A stretch of 10,284 nt of DNA, taken from contig RFFQ01000145.1 in the NCBI GenBank assembly GCA_003697105.1, positions 1 to 10,284 of the forward strand, given 5' to 3'. This document shows positions 1-7,087 of this stretch, in pieces; the first letter of the stretch is position 1, and each line of letters starts with the position of its first letter. The position numbers were made by a program, and so were the translations under genes. The notes under the pieces were generated by a model. The model was not told the origin of the DNA and did no database searches. It saw nothing but the letters and a program-made list of their open reading frames with translations. The stretch comes from Gemmatimonadota bacterium. GTDB lineage: Bacteria > 4572-55 > J002.

Positions 1-1098
1 CTAGCTGATTTCGCGACGCTCCAATTGAATCGTCACCGTCGTATATTTTCCCATTTCGGATTGTACCGATAAGTGCCCACCGTGAATTTCGGTTAAGCGG
101 CGGGCAATGATCAATCCTAAACCCAAGCCTTTTTGTTCGTACAATTTCCGGTCAAATTGGACATAAGCACCAATTCTATCAATCTGGTGGCGGCTCATGC
201 CACGTCCGTGGTCGGTTACATCCAGAATAAAATGGGTTTCTGTATTTCGGGATTTGACTTCCACCGTTGTACCGGCTTCCGAAAATTTAAACGCATTGCT
301 GATCACTTCCTCAACAAGTTTGGGCAGGTCTTTCTCGGAGACCTGAACGGTACAGGGTTCGACATCCAACACGAGGTCCTCTTCGCGCCCATATGCTTTA
401 GCGACATTCATTGCCACATAGGAGACCACACTTGCGACGCCGGTGGTTATATTTTTTTTGACCAACTCCATCTTTTCATGATCCATCAAGGCGATTTCAA
501 TTTGGGCGTATAGGAGATAATTTTTAACCAATCTATCGAGCCGGTCTGCTGATTCATAGATCGTTTCCAACATCCGGTGCAGGTCTTCCCGGTCCACGGT
601 TTTATACTCTTCCAGCAATAATTGAGTAAATCCAAGGATGGAGGTGAGTGGGGTGCGGAATTCATGGGGCAGGGCATGGATCAAGTTCCAGACCAGATCA
701 CCATCCTTTTTGGATCGGAAAGTGTCCACTTTAGTAAACCGGGCTTCGATGGCGGCGATAAGCTCTTTACCGGAAAATGGCTTCATTAGATAGTCATCTG
801 CACCCATTTCAATCCCGCGCCGCCAATGGTTGCGGTCGGTTTTCGCGGTCAAAAAGATGAACGGAATTTGTGCCAGTACGGGGTCTGCTTGAACGGCGCT
901 TAATACGTCATAGCCACTCATGCCGGGCATCATAATGTCACAAATGATCAAGTCGGGCGGGTCTTCCTGAATGCGTTTCCACCCATCCAGACCATTATCC
1001 GCCTCAATAGCCTCATAGCCGGAAACCTCTAACATCGTCGCGACATTCTCGCGGATGGTCGCTTCATCTTCAATGAGCAATATTTTTTTTCGTGGCAT
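1..1098 (-). CDS. REC-histidine kinase hybrid (response regulator fused to a cytoplasmic sensor kinase)
   Basis: 365 aa, complete; the TAG stop lies at the first bases of the window. An N-terminal receiver domain (about residues 4-122) has the acidic pair E10/D11, phospho-acceptor D54 in a CDIMMPG context, T84 and K106 before PF. A HisKA dimerisation domain follows directly, with H145 in LPHEFRTPL. The HATPase_c domain (about 250-360) shows N268 (N box), D296-G298-G300 (G1) and GLGLGL at 324-329 (G2). There is no signal peptide, membrane segment or PAS/GAF input, so it should be a soluble kinase whose own receiver is the input. The ATG at 1098 is supported by AGGA 5 nt upstream, inside the end of the preceding gene, which stops only 2 nt before this start; translational coupling is likely. 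It is last in the CheW-kinase-kinase run. The partner that phosphorylates D54 and the acceptor of H145 phosphate are unknown. All catalytic motifs are intact. Confidence 0.93.
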   Translation of the reverse strand: MPRKKILLIEDEATIRENVATMLEVSGYEAIEADNGLDGWKRIQEDPPDLIICDIMMPGMSGYDVLSAVQADPVLAQIPFIFLTAKTDRNHWRRGIEMGADDYLMKPFSGKELIAAIEARFTKVDTFRSKKDGDLVWNLIHALPHEFRTPLTSILGFTQLLLEEYKTVDREDLHRMLETIYESADRLDRLVKNYLLYAQIEIALMDHEKMELVKKNITTGVASVVSYVAMNVAKAYGREEDLVLDVEPCTVQVSEKDLPKLVEEVISNAFKFSEAGTTVEVKSRNTETHFILDVTDHGRGMSRHQIDRIGAYVQFDRKLYEQKGLGLGLIIARRLTEIHGGHLSVQSEMGKYTTVTIQLERREIS

Positions 1099-1100
1099 TG

Positions 1101-2651
1101 TTATCCTGCTTTGGCTTGATAGAGAATTGGAATATGAACCGTAATCACGGTACCCTGAGTTATGTTACTTTCCAGATGGATCGTCCCACCATGCAACTGG
1201 ACGGCGCGATGCACCATGAATAACCCCAACCCGGTGCCGGGGATATTTTCGACCGGTTTTGCCCGGTAAAACGGGTCAAAGATGTGGGCTTGGTCGGCTT
1301 CGGGAATCCCGGGACCCTCATCGGCAACCATTAACCGGATGTCCTCATCCGTATAAGTGATAGTAAACCGGATCGCTTTATCCGCGGGGGTGTATTTGAT
1401 GGCATTTGAGAGCAAGTTCCGAATAATCACTTCCAACAACCACTTGTCGAGCCAGTACCGGCGGGAACTACCGTTGGTATGAAAATCGATCCGGTGTTTT
1501 TGCAAATCGAGTTGCCGTTCGGACTGAAGCAGATCAAGCGCAAATTGATCCAAATTCAGTGGTTCCGGGTTAAACTGGATGGAATTCGCCTCTAATCGAC
1601 CGGTATTGAGGACATCTTCTAGCATACAGGTCATGTGCTGAATGGCGGCACGGATTTTATCATAGCGCTTTTGGCGTTGTTCCGGTGACATTTGGTCGCC
1701 AAAAGATTCCAGTAGCTCACTGGAGGAGCCGATAGCCGTCAACGGTGTCCGAAACTCGTGCGAAACCATCGTGATAAACCGGCTTTTCAGTTGGTGGAGT
1801 TCTTGTTCTTTTTTAAGGGCGTCATATAAATCTGAGGTTCGTTCGGCTACTTTTTTTTCAAGTTCGTCATTCATCGTTTTTAACGCATTTTCCGTCGCTT
1901 TGCGCTCAGTAATATCCTCGCTAATCGTAATCAAGGCGATGGGCACCCCCTGTGCGTTTTGGACGGTGGTGGAAATCAGTTGTACCGGAAATGTTGAACC
2001 ATCTTTGCGGACATTCACACTCTCCCGTCGCCAATTTGAAAGGGGTTTGGTGATTTCAAAATCGGAGCGTTGAACTGCAGATGGACCGGCAAAGATCTTC
2101 GCAGACTTCCCAATGAGTTCCGCAACGGTATAGCCGTGCATTCTGGCTTCCATTGGGTTTACATAGATAATGGTTTGGTTCAAATCGGTAATAGTGACAC
2201 CGAGTTCAATCGTCTCAATAGCTTCTTTTAGCAGTTGCAAATGTGCTTCATCCTCCTGTTGTTTTTGCCGTATCTGCGCGTGTGTTTCCGCGAGGGTCAT
2301 CCGGATTTTCAGAAGGTTCGGGTCAATAGGTTTCGCCAGATAATCATCCGCCCCTGCTTCTAAAACCGCAGGAAGATGATCCAGCCCTTCATCCAATGCC
2401 GTCATGACTAATATGACGCTAGGGGATTTTTGGGATAGGTTGCGTAACGCCCGGCAGATGGCGAGTCCATCTATATCCGGCAAGACTAAATCCAGCAACA
2501 CAATCGGAAAATCGTTATGTCGGTAGGCTTCTAATGCGGGTTTGCCCTCCGCAAATGCAGAGACTGGATACCCGAAATCCACCAGTGTTTTCTCAAGCCA
2601 GCGTTGGGTCAACAGGTTGTCTTCGATGAGCAATACGTTCGGAGTCGCCAT
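1101..2651 (-). CDS. REC-PAS-histidine kinase hybrid
   Basis: 516 aa, complete. Domain order: receiver (about 5-122; E10/D11, phospho-acceptor D54, T84, K107), a short helical linker, PAS (about 138-250, ending in the ISEDITERK signature typical of a PAS/PAC C-terminus), a charged coiled coil (about 251-290), HisKA with H298 in VSHEFRTPL, and HATPase_c with N416, D444/G446/G448 and G472-L477 (GTGLGL). All motifs needed for autophosphorylation are present. No transmembrane segment is visible, so it is predicted cytoplasmic and senses through PAS plus phosphorylation of its receiver. The start ATG at 2651 is 6 nt after the stop of the CheW-CheW gene, and an AAGGTG Shine-Dalgarno lies within the last codons of that gene (9-nt spacer). 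Co-transcription with both neighbours is therefore very likely. The ligand of the PAS domain cannot be read from the sequence. Confidence 0.93.
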   Translation of the reverse strand: MATPNVLLIEDNLLTQRWLEKTLVDFGYPVSAFAEGKPALEAYRHNDFPIVLLDLVLPDIDGLAICRALRNLSQKSPSVILVMTALDEGLDHLPAVLEAGADDYLAKPIDPNLLKIRMTLAETHAQIRQKQQEDEAHLQLLKEAIETIELGVTITDLNQTIIYVNPMEARMHGYTVAELIGKSAKIFAGPSAVQRSDFEITKPLSNWRRESVNVRKDGSTFPVQLISTTVQNAQGVPIALITISEDITERKATENALKTMNDELEKKVAERTSDLYDALKKEQELHQLKSRFITMVSHEFRTPLTAIGSSSELLESFGDQMSPEQRQKRYDKIRAAIQHMTCMLEDVLNTGRLEANSIQFNPEPLNLDQFALDLLQSERQLDLQKHRIDFHTNGSSRRYWLDKWLLEVIIRNLLSNAIKYTPADKAIRFTITYTDEDIRLMVADEGPGIPEADQAHIFDPFYRAKPVENIPGTGLGLFMVHRAVQLHGGTIHLESNITQGTVITVHIPILYQAKAG

Positions 2652-2657
2652 CTGAGA

Positions 2658-3725
2658 TCACACCTTTTCATCTACAATCAATTCACCTTTGATTAGTAAT
2701 TTCGGAACATCAATCAGTGCCATCATTTTACCCCTAAAGGGTGCAGTTCCCTTTAGATATCCTTCGCTGATGGACTGCACGGCTACCGGAATCGACCGCA
2801 TTTTCGATTCATCCACATAGGTAATTTCCAAAATTTGGTCCACCAGAATCCCCACCTGCAGGGAATCAACCCCCGTGACAACAACTTTTGTGGTACCGGT
2901 AACGGACAAATAGTTCATATTCAACGCGCCGGAAATATCCAGCAACGTTAGAATTTCCCCGCGCAAATTCATACACCCGATAATATGCGGCGGGCAACAG
3001 GGAATAACCGTAATCGCGGTAACATCGGCAAATTCCCGCACCACCTCAAGGGGGAATCCAAAATATTCGCTATTTAAACCGACAACGGCGACCGGTGTTA
3101 AACCTTTCAGGTCATGGCTTTCCACCACGAGCCGCAACTCTTGGGCACGTCGCTGGAAGATTTCACGTTCTTCTGGGGTAGCCTCAGGACAAAAGATATT
3201 CGGATTGGTAAATTTGTGTTTTATTGTTTCCGTTTCGTCATCTATTTCTGCCAGTTCATCTTTTAAGTCTTCATCAAAAAAATCACCCCGAATCAAGTTA
3301 TCGGGATCAATTAGCATGATGATTTTATCATCCAATGTCGCTTGTTGGGCAATCAGATGATTTGATTTGGGGAGACCGTTCCGTCGAGCTGTTTTAATAT
3401 CATTCGGATCGATGGAGACCACATCAAACACCTGATTCACAATCAACCCGATCCAGAAATCTTCCGTGGTATCCAGCACCAGCACCATATCCGTAAGATA
3501 GTAGCACCGGCGAGCATGTTCAAAACGCAAGTTGATATCCATCACCGGAATAATTTTACCCCGCATATTGACGACCCCGACCACATACTCAGGGGCTTCC
3601 TCAATGGGCGTTAATTCGGGTAGCCAAAAAATCTCTTTAACACACGTGGTGGGAACACCGTAGAGCAGGTTTTCGATTTTAAATATCAGATAGGAATGCT
3701 GAGCTACTATCTGCTGTCCGGTCAT
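2658..3725 (-). CDS. Tandem CheW-domain chemosensory adaptor (CheW-CheW)
   Basis: 355 aa. Two complete CheW (SH3-like) domains lie in one chain, about residues 10-148 and 208-348. Each has the family core G(V/C)(V/M)N(M/L)RG: N53-G56 in the first and N253-G256 in the second. The arginines R55 and R255, exactly 200 residues apart, align by eye with the receptor/kinase-contacting Arg of classical CheW. The domains are joined by a strongly acidic linker (about 151-170) and a helical stretch (about 184-202). There is no receiver domain, so it is not a CheV. CheW couples chemoreceptors to CheA; a double CheW could bridge two partners or array units, which is inference. The start ATG at 3725 has a clear GGAGG 9 nt upstream. 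It is the first gene of a three-gene run with two receiver-kinases. No CheA or receptor is in the window. Confidence 0.92.
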   Translation of the reverse strand: MTGQQIVAQHSYLIFKIENLLYGVPTTCVKEIFWLPELTPIEEAPEYVVGVVNMRGKIIPVMDINLRFEHARRCYYLTDMVLVLDTTEDFWIGLIVNQVFDVVSIDPNDIKTARRNGLPKSNHLIAQQATLDDKIIMLIDPDNLIRGDFFDEDLKDELAEIDDETETIKHKFTNPNIFCPEATPEEREIFQRRAQELRLVVESHDLKGLTPVAVVGLNSEYFGFPLEVVREFADVTAITVIPCCPPHIIGCMNLRGEILTLLDISGALNMNYLSVTGTTKVVVTGVDSLQVGILVDQILEITYVDESKMRSIPVAVQSISEGYLKGTAPFRGKMMALIDVPKLLIKGELIVDEKV

Positions 3726-3734
3726 GGTTCATTG

Positions 3735-3739
3735 CCTCC
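3735..3739 (-). promoter_or_regulatory. Ribosome binding site of the CheW-CheW gene
   Basis: GGAGG on the minus strand, 9 nt before the ATG at 3725. It is the strongest Shine-Dalgarno on this strand. It selects this ATG over another ATG 7 nt upstream that is out of frame. Confidence 0.7.
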
Positions 3740-3898
3740 ATTCGGATATTAGGAAACCATTAGGAACGTCAACAGGATACAAAATTCACACCACTATTTT
3801 TATACTTGTACTTGAAAACCCATAATTGATTTATTGACATGAAGTTATATCCCTATTGTTGGGGAAATGCACAAAAAGGGAGAAAAACGAGGGAGGCA

Positions 3899-3936
3899 TC
3901 TTGACGGTAAAAAAGCCGCCAAGAATCAAGTCAAGA
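3899..3936. promoter_or_regulatory. 7-bp inverted repeat enclosing a sigma-54-like element upstream of CheW-CheW
   Basis: TCTTGAC at 3899-3905 and GTCAAGA at 3930-3936 are perfect inverted copies separated by 24 nt. On the minus strand between them is TTGGC (ending at 3918) and TTAC (3910-3907), in the -24/-12 register of sigma-54 promoters. The normally invariant G of the -12 GC is A here. Either a regulator operator or a degenerate sigma-54 site is possible; the adjacent gene encodes a sigma-54 activator, which makes it worth noting. No function is proven. Confidence 0.25.
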
Positions 3937-3954
3937 AATGAAATATCAAATTTA

Positions 3955-3991
3955 CCAGCCGGTTACGCTTGTAAAACAACCGCCAGTCTGG
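3955..3991 (-). repeat. Imperfect stem-loop after the NtrC-type gene
   Basis: On the minus strand, CCAG/CTGG (3988-3991 with 3955-3958) and CGGTT/AACCG (3978-3982 with 3960-3964) give nine base pairs with an asymmetric internal loop and a 13-nt apical loop. It begins 8 nt after the TAA of the regulator gene. It has no U-tract, so it is not a standard intrinsic terminator; it may be a 3'-end stabilising hairpin, a weak attenuator, or chance. Confidence 0.3.
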
Positions 3992-3999
3992 GGAGAGTG

Positions 4000-5370
4000 T
4001 TACGAGGTTTGCAGTTGAATATGGTGTTTTTGTAGTTTCTGCCAGAAGTTTTTCCAATGCATACCAGACCGGCGGGCGGCTTCCCGGGCATTGCCGTTAC
4101 TTTCTTGTAAGGCACGAATCAGGTAATCACGCTCAAATTCCGCTTTTGCCTGCTGGTAGGGTAAAAAACCCGCCGGCTTCCGGTCATTCTGGGAATGTGG
4201 CAGGTCGAGGTCAACCCGTTGAATGGTGGAGGTCTGGGTTACGAGCAATGCTTTTTGAATCACATTTTCTAATTCACGCACATTACCCCGCCATTCATGC
4301 CGGATCAGCGCTTGCATTGCGGCGGGCGAGAAATCCCGCACCGCTTTATTAAATTTTTGACTATATTTTTGCAAGAAATGCAGTGCCAAGGGGGGAATAT
4401 CCTCGGGGCGATCTTGTAAAGGGGGTACAATAATTTTGACCACATTCAGGCGATAATATAAATCTTCCCGAAAATCTCCGCTGGCAACCCGGTCTTCTAT
4501 ATTTTGATTGGTGGCGGCGATAAATCGGACATCAATTTTTTGGGGGTGGGTTGATCCAACCCGGCGAATCTCGTTTTCTTGTAGCGTCCGCAGCAGTTTC
4601 ACCTGTGTACTCAACGTGAGTTCAGTGACTTCATCCAAAAACAAGGTTCCACCGGATGCGGCTTCAATCAGCCCGATGGCGTGACGATCTGCACCGGTAA
4701 ACGCCCCTCGGACATGCCCAAAAAGTTCACTTTCTAGCAGGCTATCAGGTAACGCGCCGCAATTGACCGGCAAAAAGGGATGTTGGCGGCGTGCACTGGA
4801 AAAATGAATTGCCCGCGCCACTAATTCCTTGCCCACACCACTTTCCCCTTCCACAATCACCGGAACATCCGTACTGGCAACCATTGCCACTTGTCGTAAC
4901 ACCTGTTGCATTAAGTGGCTCTGCCCGATGATTGAGCCAGCAACATTCACGTGTTGCAACTGTTTTTGCAAGGTGTCCACCCGTCGCCGTAATTTTTGCT
5001 GTTCGAGCAGCCGTTCGATCCGGTACGCGAGGTCTTTGAGTTCAAAGGGCTTTGTAATATAATCATCAATGCCATGCCGGAGCAATTCTACGGCATGGTC
5101 GACGTTGCCGTAAGCGGTGATTAAAATCGTGGCGGTATAGGGTGAAATCGCCCGAATGCGTTTCAAGATCACATCGCCGGTGACATCCGGTAATCTGAAA
5201 TCGGAGACAACAAGGTCGTACACGTTGCTTTCCACAAGCTTTAATCCGGCGGCGCCACTCATGAGCGAGGTGACCTCGTATTTCTCGGCGCGTAGCAAAT
5301 ATTCCAGATTTTCCAGCAGGGTTTCATTATCTTCGATAATCAAAATTTTAGCGGTGCGGAGGTTCATCAT
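4000..5370 (-). CDS. NtrC-family sigma-54-dependent response regulator (REC-AAA+-Fis HTH)
   Basis: 456 aa, complete and of normal length for the family. The receiver (about 7-122) has E13/D14, phospho-acceptor D57, T85 and K107. The AAA+ domain (about 145-380) has Walker A GESGVGKE (175-182), the sigma-54-contacting GAFTGA loop (222-227) intact, Walker B GGTLFLDE (D246/E247) and the RGNVRELENV sensor-II region. A Fis-type helix-turn-helix closes the protein (about 425-452). Phosphorylation of D57 should drive oligomerisation and ATP-dependent opening of sigma-54 promoters. The gene starts 6 nt after the CheR-TPR stop with only a weak GGTAAG in front, so translation is probably coupled to that gene. 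Two adjacent ATG codons (5370 and 5367) make the exact start uncertain by one residue. The CheR coupling suggests a chemosensory pathway controls its phosphorylation, although either neighbouring histidine kinase could also do so. Its target promoters are not identified. Confidence 0.95.
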   Translation of the reverse strand: MMNLRTAKILIIEDNETLLENLEYLLRAEKYEVTSLMSGAAGLKLVESNVYDLVVSDFRLPDVTGDVILKRIRAISPYTATILITAYGNVDHAVELLRHGIDDYITKPFELKDLAYRIERLLEQQKLRRRVDTLQKQLQHVNVAGSIIGQSHLMQQVLRQVAMVASTDVPVIVEGESGVGKELVARAIHFSSARRQHPFLPVNCGALPDSLLESELFGHVRGAFTGADRHAIGLIEAASGGTLFLDEVTELTLSTQVKLLRTLQENEIRRVGSTHPQKIDVRFIAATNQNIEDRVASGDFREDLYYRLNVVKIIVPPLQDRPEDIPPLALHFLQKYSQKFNKAVRDFSPAAMQALIRHEWRGNVRELENVIQKALLVTQTSTIQRVDLDLPHSQNDRKPAGFLPYQQAKAEFERDYLIRALQESNGNAREAARRSGMHWKNFWQKLQKHHIQLQTS

Positions 5371-5376
5371 ACTAAC

Positions 5377-6873
5377 TTACCGGCAAGAGGTTATATTTTT
5401 GAGTTCATTGCATAAATCCGCCACCGTGACGTGATACGGCTCAACAAGTTGGTCTGCCTCCAATTGGGTGAGCAAGCTCAGCGCGATAGCTCGCATTTTT
5501 TGAGCGCGTTTGGAGTCACCATCCCTATCATAAAGATGGGCTAAATCCAGATACGCCGGCACAAACTCAGGGGCGGCATAGATAATCTTTTTATAATATT
5601 CCCGGGCATCTTTCAGGTTGCCTTGTTCTTCCGCCAGATGCGCCAGTAAATAATAAGGTTTTGGGGCGTAGGGGTCAATGCGCAGTGCTTCCCAGCAACA
5701 TTCTGCCGCTTCGGTGTATCGCGCCAGATTCGCGTAGCTTTCCGCCAAAAGTTCGTAGGCTTCCAGTATATCCCGCTGTGTTTGGAGTTGCTTACCTAAC
5801 ATATCAATGACTTCCGTATAACGTCCCAAGCGGAATGCGGCTTTAGCATCCTCTAGGGGAGAAGCCAGTACTGTTTTTGCTTCGGGTGGCTTTACAATGG
5901 GGACAACAACCGGTGGTAATTTTCGTGTTGGCGGCGTACTGACGTCCATCTGGTTGCGTTCGACGAGGGGTTCCGGTACGGTGGGTTTCGTGACACTGGG
6001 GAAGGTTTTCAGGGTAGAAAACGGGTCGGAATGGTGAGCCGAATCATCTCGTTGATAAATGACCGATTCTGGGAAAAAACGGGCTTTAAGATGGTCTAAC
6101 GGTTGATCATATAACTCGGAATGACCGGTAATCAAATACCCGCCGGGGCGGAGCGTTTGGGCAAACTTTTGAACCACCGCCTGAATTGCCTCCCGGTGAA
6201 AATAGATAAACACATTGCGGCATAGAATCACATCCATATCGTGTATACCGGTCTGGTACTCCGGGAAGATATCCTGACGTAGATTACCGGTACGAAAGGT
6301 CACCATCCGGCGGATAGAGTCCACAATCTGCCATCCCCGCCGCCCTCGATGAAAATAGGTTTCTTGCACCTCCGGGGCGACCATCCGGAACGACCACGCG
6401 CCATAGTGACCTTGACGGGCGCGGTCGATGGATGATTTATTGATGTCCGTCCCTAAAATGAAGATGTCCCACTCCTGCCAATCTGGGAGGAGTTCTGATA
6501 GCAGAATCGCCACGGAATAAGGCTCTTCACCGGTGGAACAACCGGCACTCCAAATGCGTAACTTCCGCTCCTGCCGGCGATGGTCAACAATCTCCGGCAA
6601 TAAGTGATCCCGTAAAAGTTTGAACTGCCCTTTATCCCGGAAGAAAAAGGTTTCTGCGGTGGTTAGCCCTGCGACCAGTTTGTTCCACTCCAAATGTGAA
6701 GCGGGCGTATTTGATGTTAATCGCGAAAGATATTCGCGTTCACCGGTGATCCGCAACACACGCATCCGGTCTTGAACGGCTTTGTCCAGTTTGGGATAGT
6801 CCTCCTGCCGCAAAAAAAGGCCGGTATGCGCTAAAATTACCTCTTTAAATTGATTAAGCAACACACTATCCAT
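5377..6873 (-). CDS. CheR-type chemoreceptor glutamate methyltransferase with C-terminal TPR repeats
   Basis: 498 aa from the ATG at 6873. The reading frame can extend 8 codons to a GTG at 6897, but that lacks a Shine-Dalgarno and CheR proteins normally begin as the ATG form does; a GGGA about 10 nt before the ATG is modest support. The N-terminal helical CheR domain holds LTTAETFFFRD (70-80). The SAM-binding domain has WSAGCSTGEEPYS (108-120), the acidic TDIN (D143) and CRNVFIYF (218-225). A proline/valine-rich linker (about 277-340) leads to three or four TPR-like repeats (about 341-470). The protein should transfer methyl groups from SAM to receptor glutamates; the TPR array probably handles partner binding, as in the CheR-TPR protein FrzF of Myxococcus. 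It is first in a unit with the NtrC-type regulator 6 nt downstream. A methyl-esterase (CheB) is not seen in the window. Confidence 0.93.
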   Translation of the reverse strand: MDSVLLNQFKEVILAHTGLFLRQEDYPKLDKAVQDRMRVLRITGEREYLSRLTSNTPASHLEWNKLVAGLTTAETFFFRDKGQFKLLRDHLLPEIVDHRRQERKLRIWSAGCSTGEEPYSVAILLSELLPDWQEWDIFILGTDINKSSIDRARQGHYGAWSFRMVAPEVQETYFHRGRRGWQIVDSIRRMVTFRTGNLRQDIFPEYQTGIHDMDVILCRNVFIYFHREAIQAVVQKFAQTLRPGGYLITGHSELYDQPLDHLKARFFPESVIYQRDDSAHHSDPFSTLKTFPSVTKPTVPEPLVERNQMDVSTPPTRKLPPVVVPIVKPPEAKTVLASPLEDAKAAFRLGRYTEVIDMLGKQLQTQRDILEAYELLAESYANLARYTEAAECCWEALRIDPYAPKPYYLLAHLAEEQGNLKDAREYYKKIIYAAPEFVPAYLDLAHLYDRDGDSKRAQKMRAIALSLLTQLEADQLVEPYHVTVADLCNELKNITSCR

Positions 6874-6917
6874 CTGAAACCATTCCCGGCAAAACACACA
6901 TTAAGTCCGTAAATGAG

Positions 6918-6946
6918 ACATTACAGTTTTTTGAAAAAGAAGGCAA
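6918..6946 (-). promoter_or_regulatory. Possible weak promoter of the CheR-NtrC unit
   Basis: On the minus strand TTGCCT (6946-6941) and TAATGT (6923-6918) are spaced by 17 nt. They match the sigma-70 boxes at 4 of 6 and 3 of 6 positions. The predicted start, near 6911, would lie about 40 nt before the ATG at 6873 and also upstream of the alternative GTG. It is the best candidate I see in this divergent gap, but weak. Confidence 0.25.
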
Positions 6947-7002
6947 CCTTTATTTTTAGAAGGGCATTCCTGCCACCCTCTCGGAGGAACTCATCCTAAT
7001 CA

Positions 7003-7031
7003 TTGACACAACTCTGTTGATATATTAAAAT
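7003..7031 (+). promoter_or_regulatory. Sigma-70-type promoter of the GAF/PAS pseudokinase gene
   Basis: A perfect TTGACA at 7003-7008 and TAAAAT at 7026-7031 (5 of 6 to consensus) are separated by exactly 17 nt. Transcription should start near 7038, leaving a leader of about 50 nt before the ATG at 7088. It is by far the best promoter-like sequence in the window. Confidence 0.65.
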
Positions 7032-7044
7032 GATTCACGTTCCC

Positions 7045-7079
7045 GCTTGCTCTTAACTCACTCGCACGAGAGGCAAAGC
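7045..7079 (+). promoter_or_regulatory. Leader hairpin that could cover the ribosome binding site
   Basis: GCTTGCTCT (7045-7053) can pair with AGAGGCAAAGC (7069-7079) with two single-base bulges. The 3' arm contains most of the only plausible Shine-Dalgarno, GAGAGG (7068-7073), which itself sits an unusually long 14 nt from the ATG. An alternative small hairpin, CTCG-CA-CGAG (7061-7070), competes. This may reduce translation of the downstream gene; the prediction is by eye. Confidence 0.3.
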
Positions 7080-7087
7080 ATCCACCA

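Larger units (their letters stand above)
3726..3999. other. Non-coding gap between the NtrC-type regulator gene and the CheW-CheW gene
   Basis: These 274 nt hold no convincing gene on either strand. Beyond the ribosome binding site it contains a stem-loop just after the regulator's stop codon (3955-3991), a 7-bp inverted repeat (3899-3936) that encloses a sigma-54-like element, and an A+T-rich stretch (about 3780-3850). I see no confident sigma-70 promoter: a TTGTGC/TATAAC pair on the minus strand at 3869-3874 and 3844-3849 has a 19-nt spacer and is weak. The gap most likely separates two transcription units or holds an internal promoter for the CheW-led genes. Confidence 0.5.

Noticed and set aside
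133-513. A 126-codon plus-strand frame opposite the first REC-kinase.
   Set aside because: It is antisense to well-conserved HisKA/HATPase codons, has no ribosome binding site and an implausible Cys/His/Phe-rich composition.
1083-1090. An A8 tract at codons 3-6 of the first REC-kinase as a phase-variation switch.
   Set aside because: Similar A8 runs occur at 452-459 and 1851-1858 and arise from lysine codons; receiver proteins often start with Lys-Lys-Ile-Leu. There is no evidence of variability.
3831-3899. A 22-codon minus-strand frame starting at 3899 as a possible leader peptide.
   Set aside because: No Shine-Dalgarno, no regulatory codon run and no attenuator structure after it.
3867-3941. 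A 24-codon, lysine/arginine-rich plus-strand frame in the gap before CheW-CheW.
   Set aside because: Its GGGG is too close to the ATG for normal initiation, no proper -10 follows the TTGACA at 3834-3839, and the basic composition follows from A-rich DNA.
6961-6987. Small hairpins (GGCA-TTCC-TGCC and CCTC-TCG-GAGG) in the divergent gap as a terminator or operator.
   Set aside because: Stems of only four pairs, no U-tract, and they sit upstream of both divergent genes where a terminator makes little sense.
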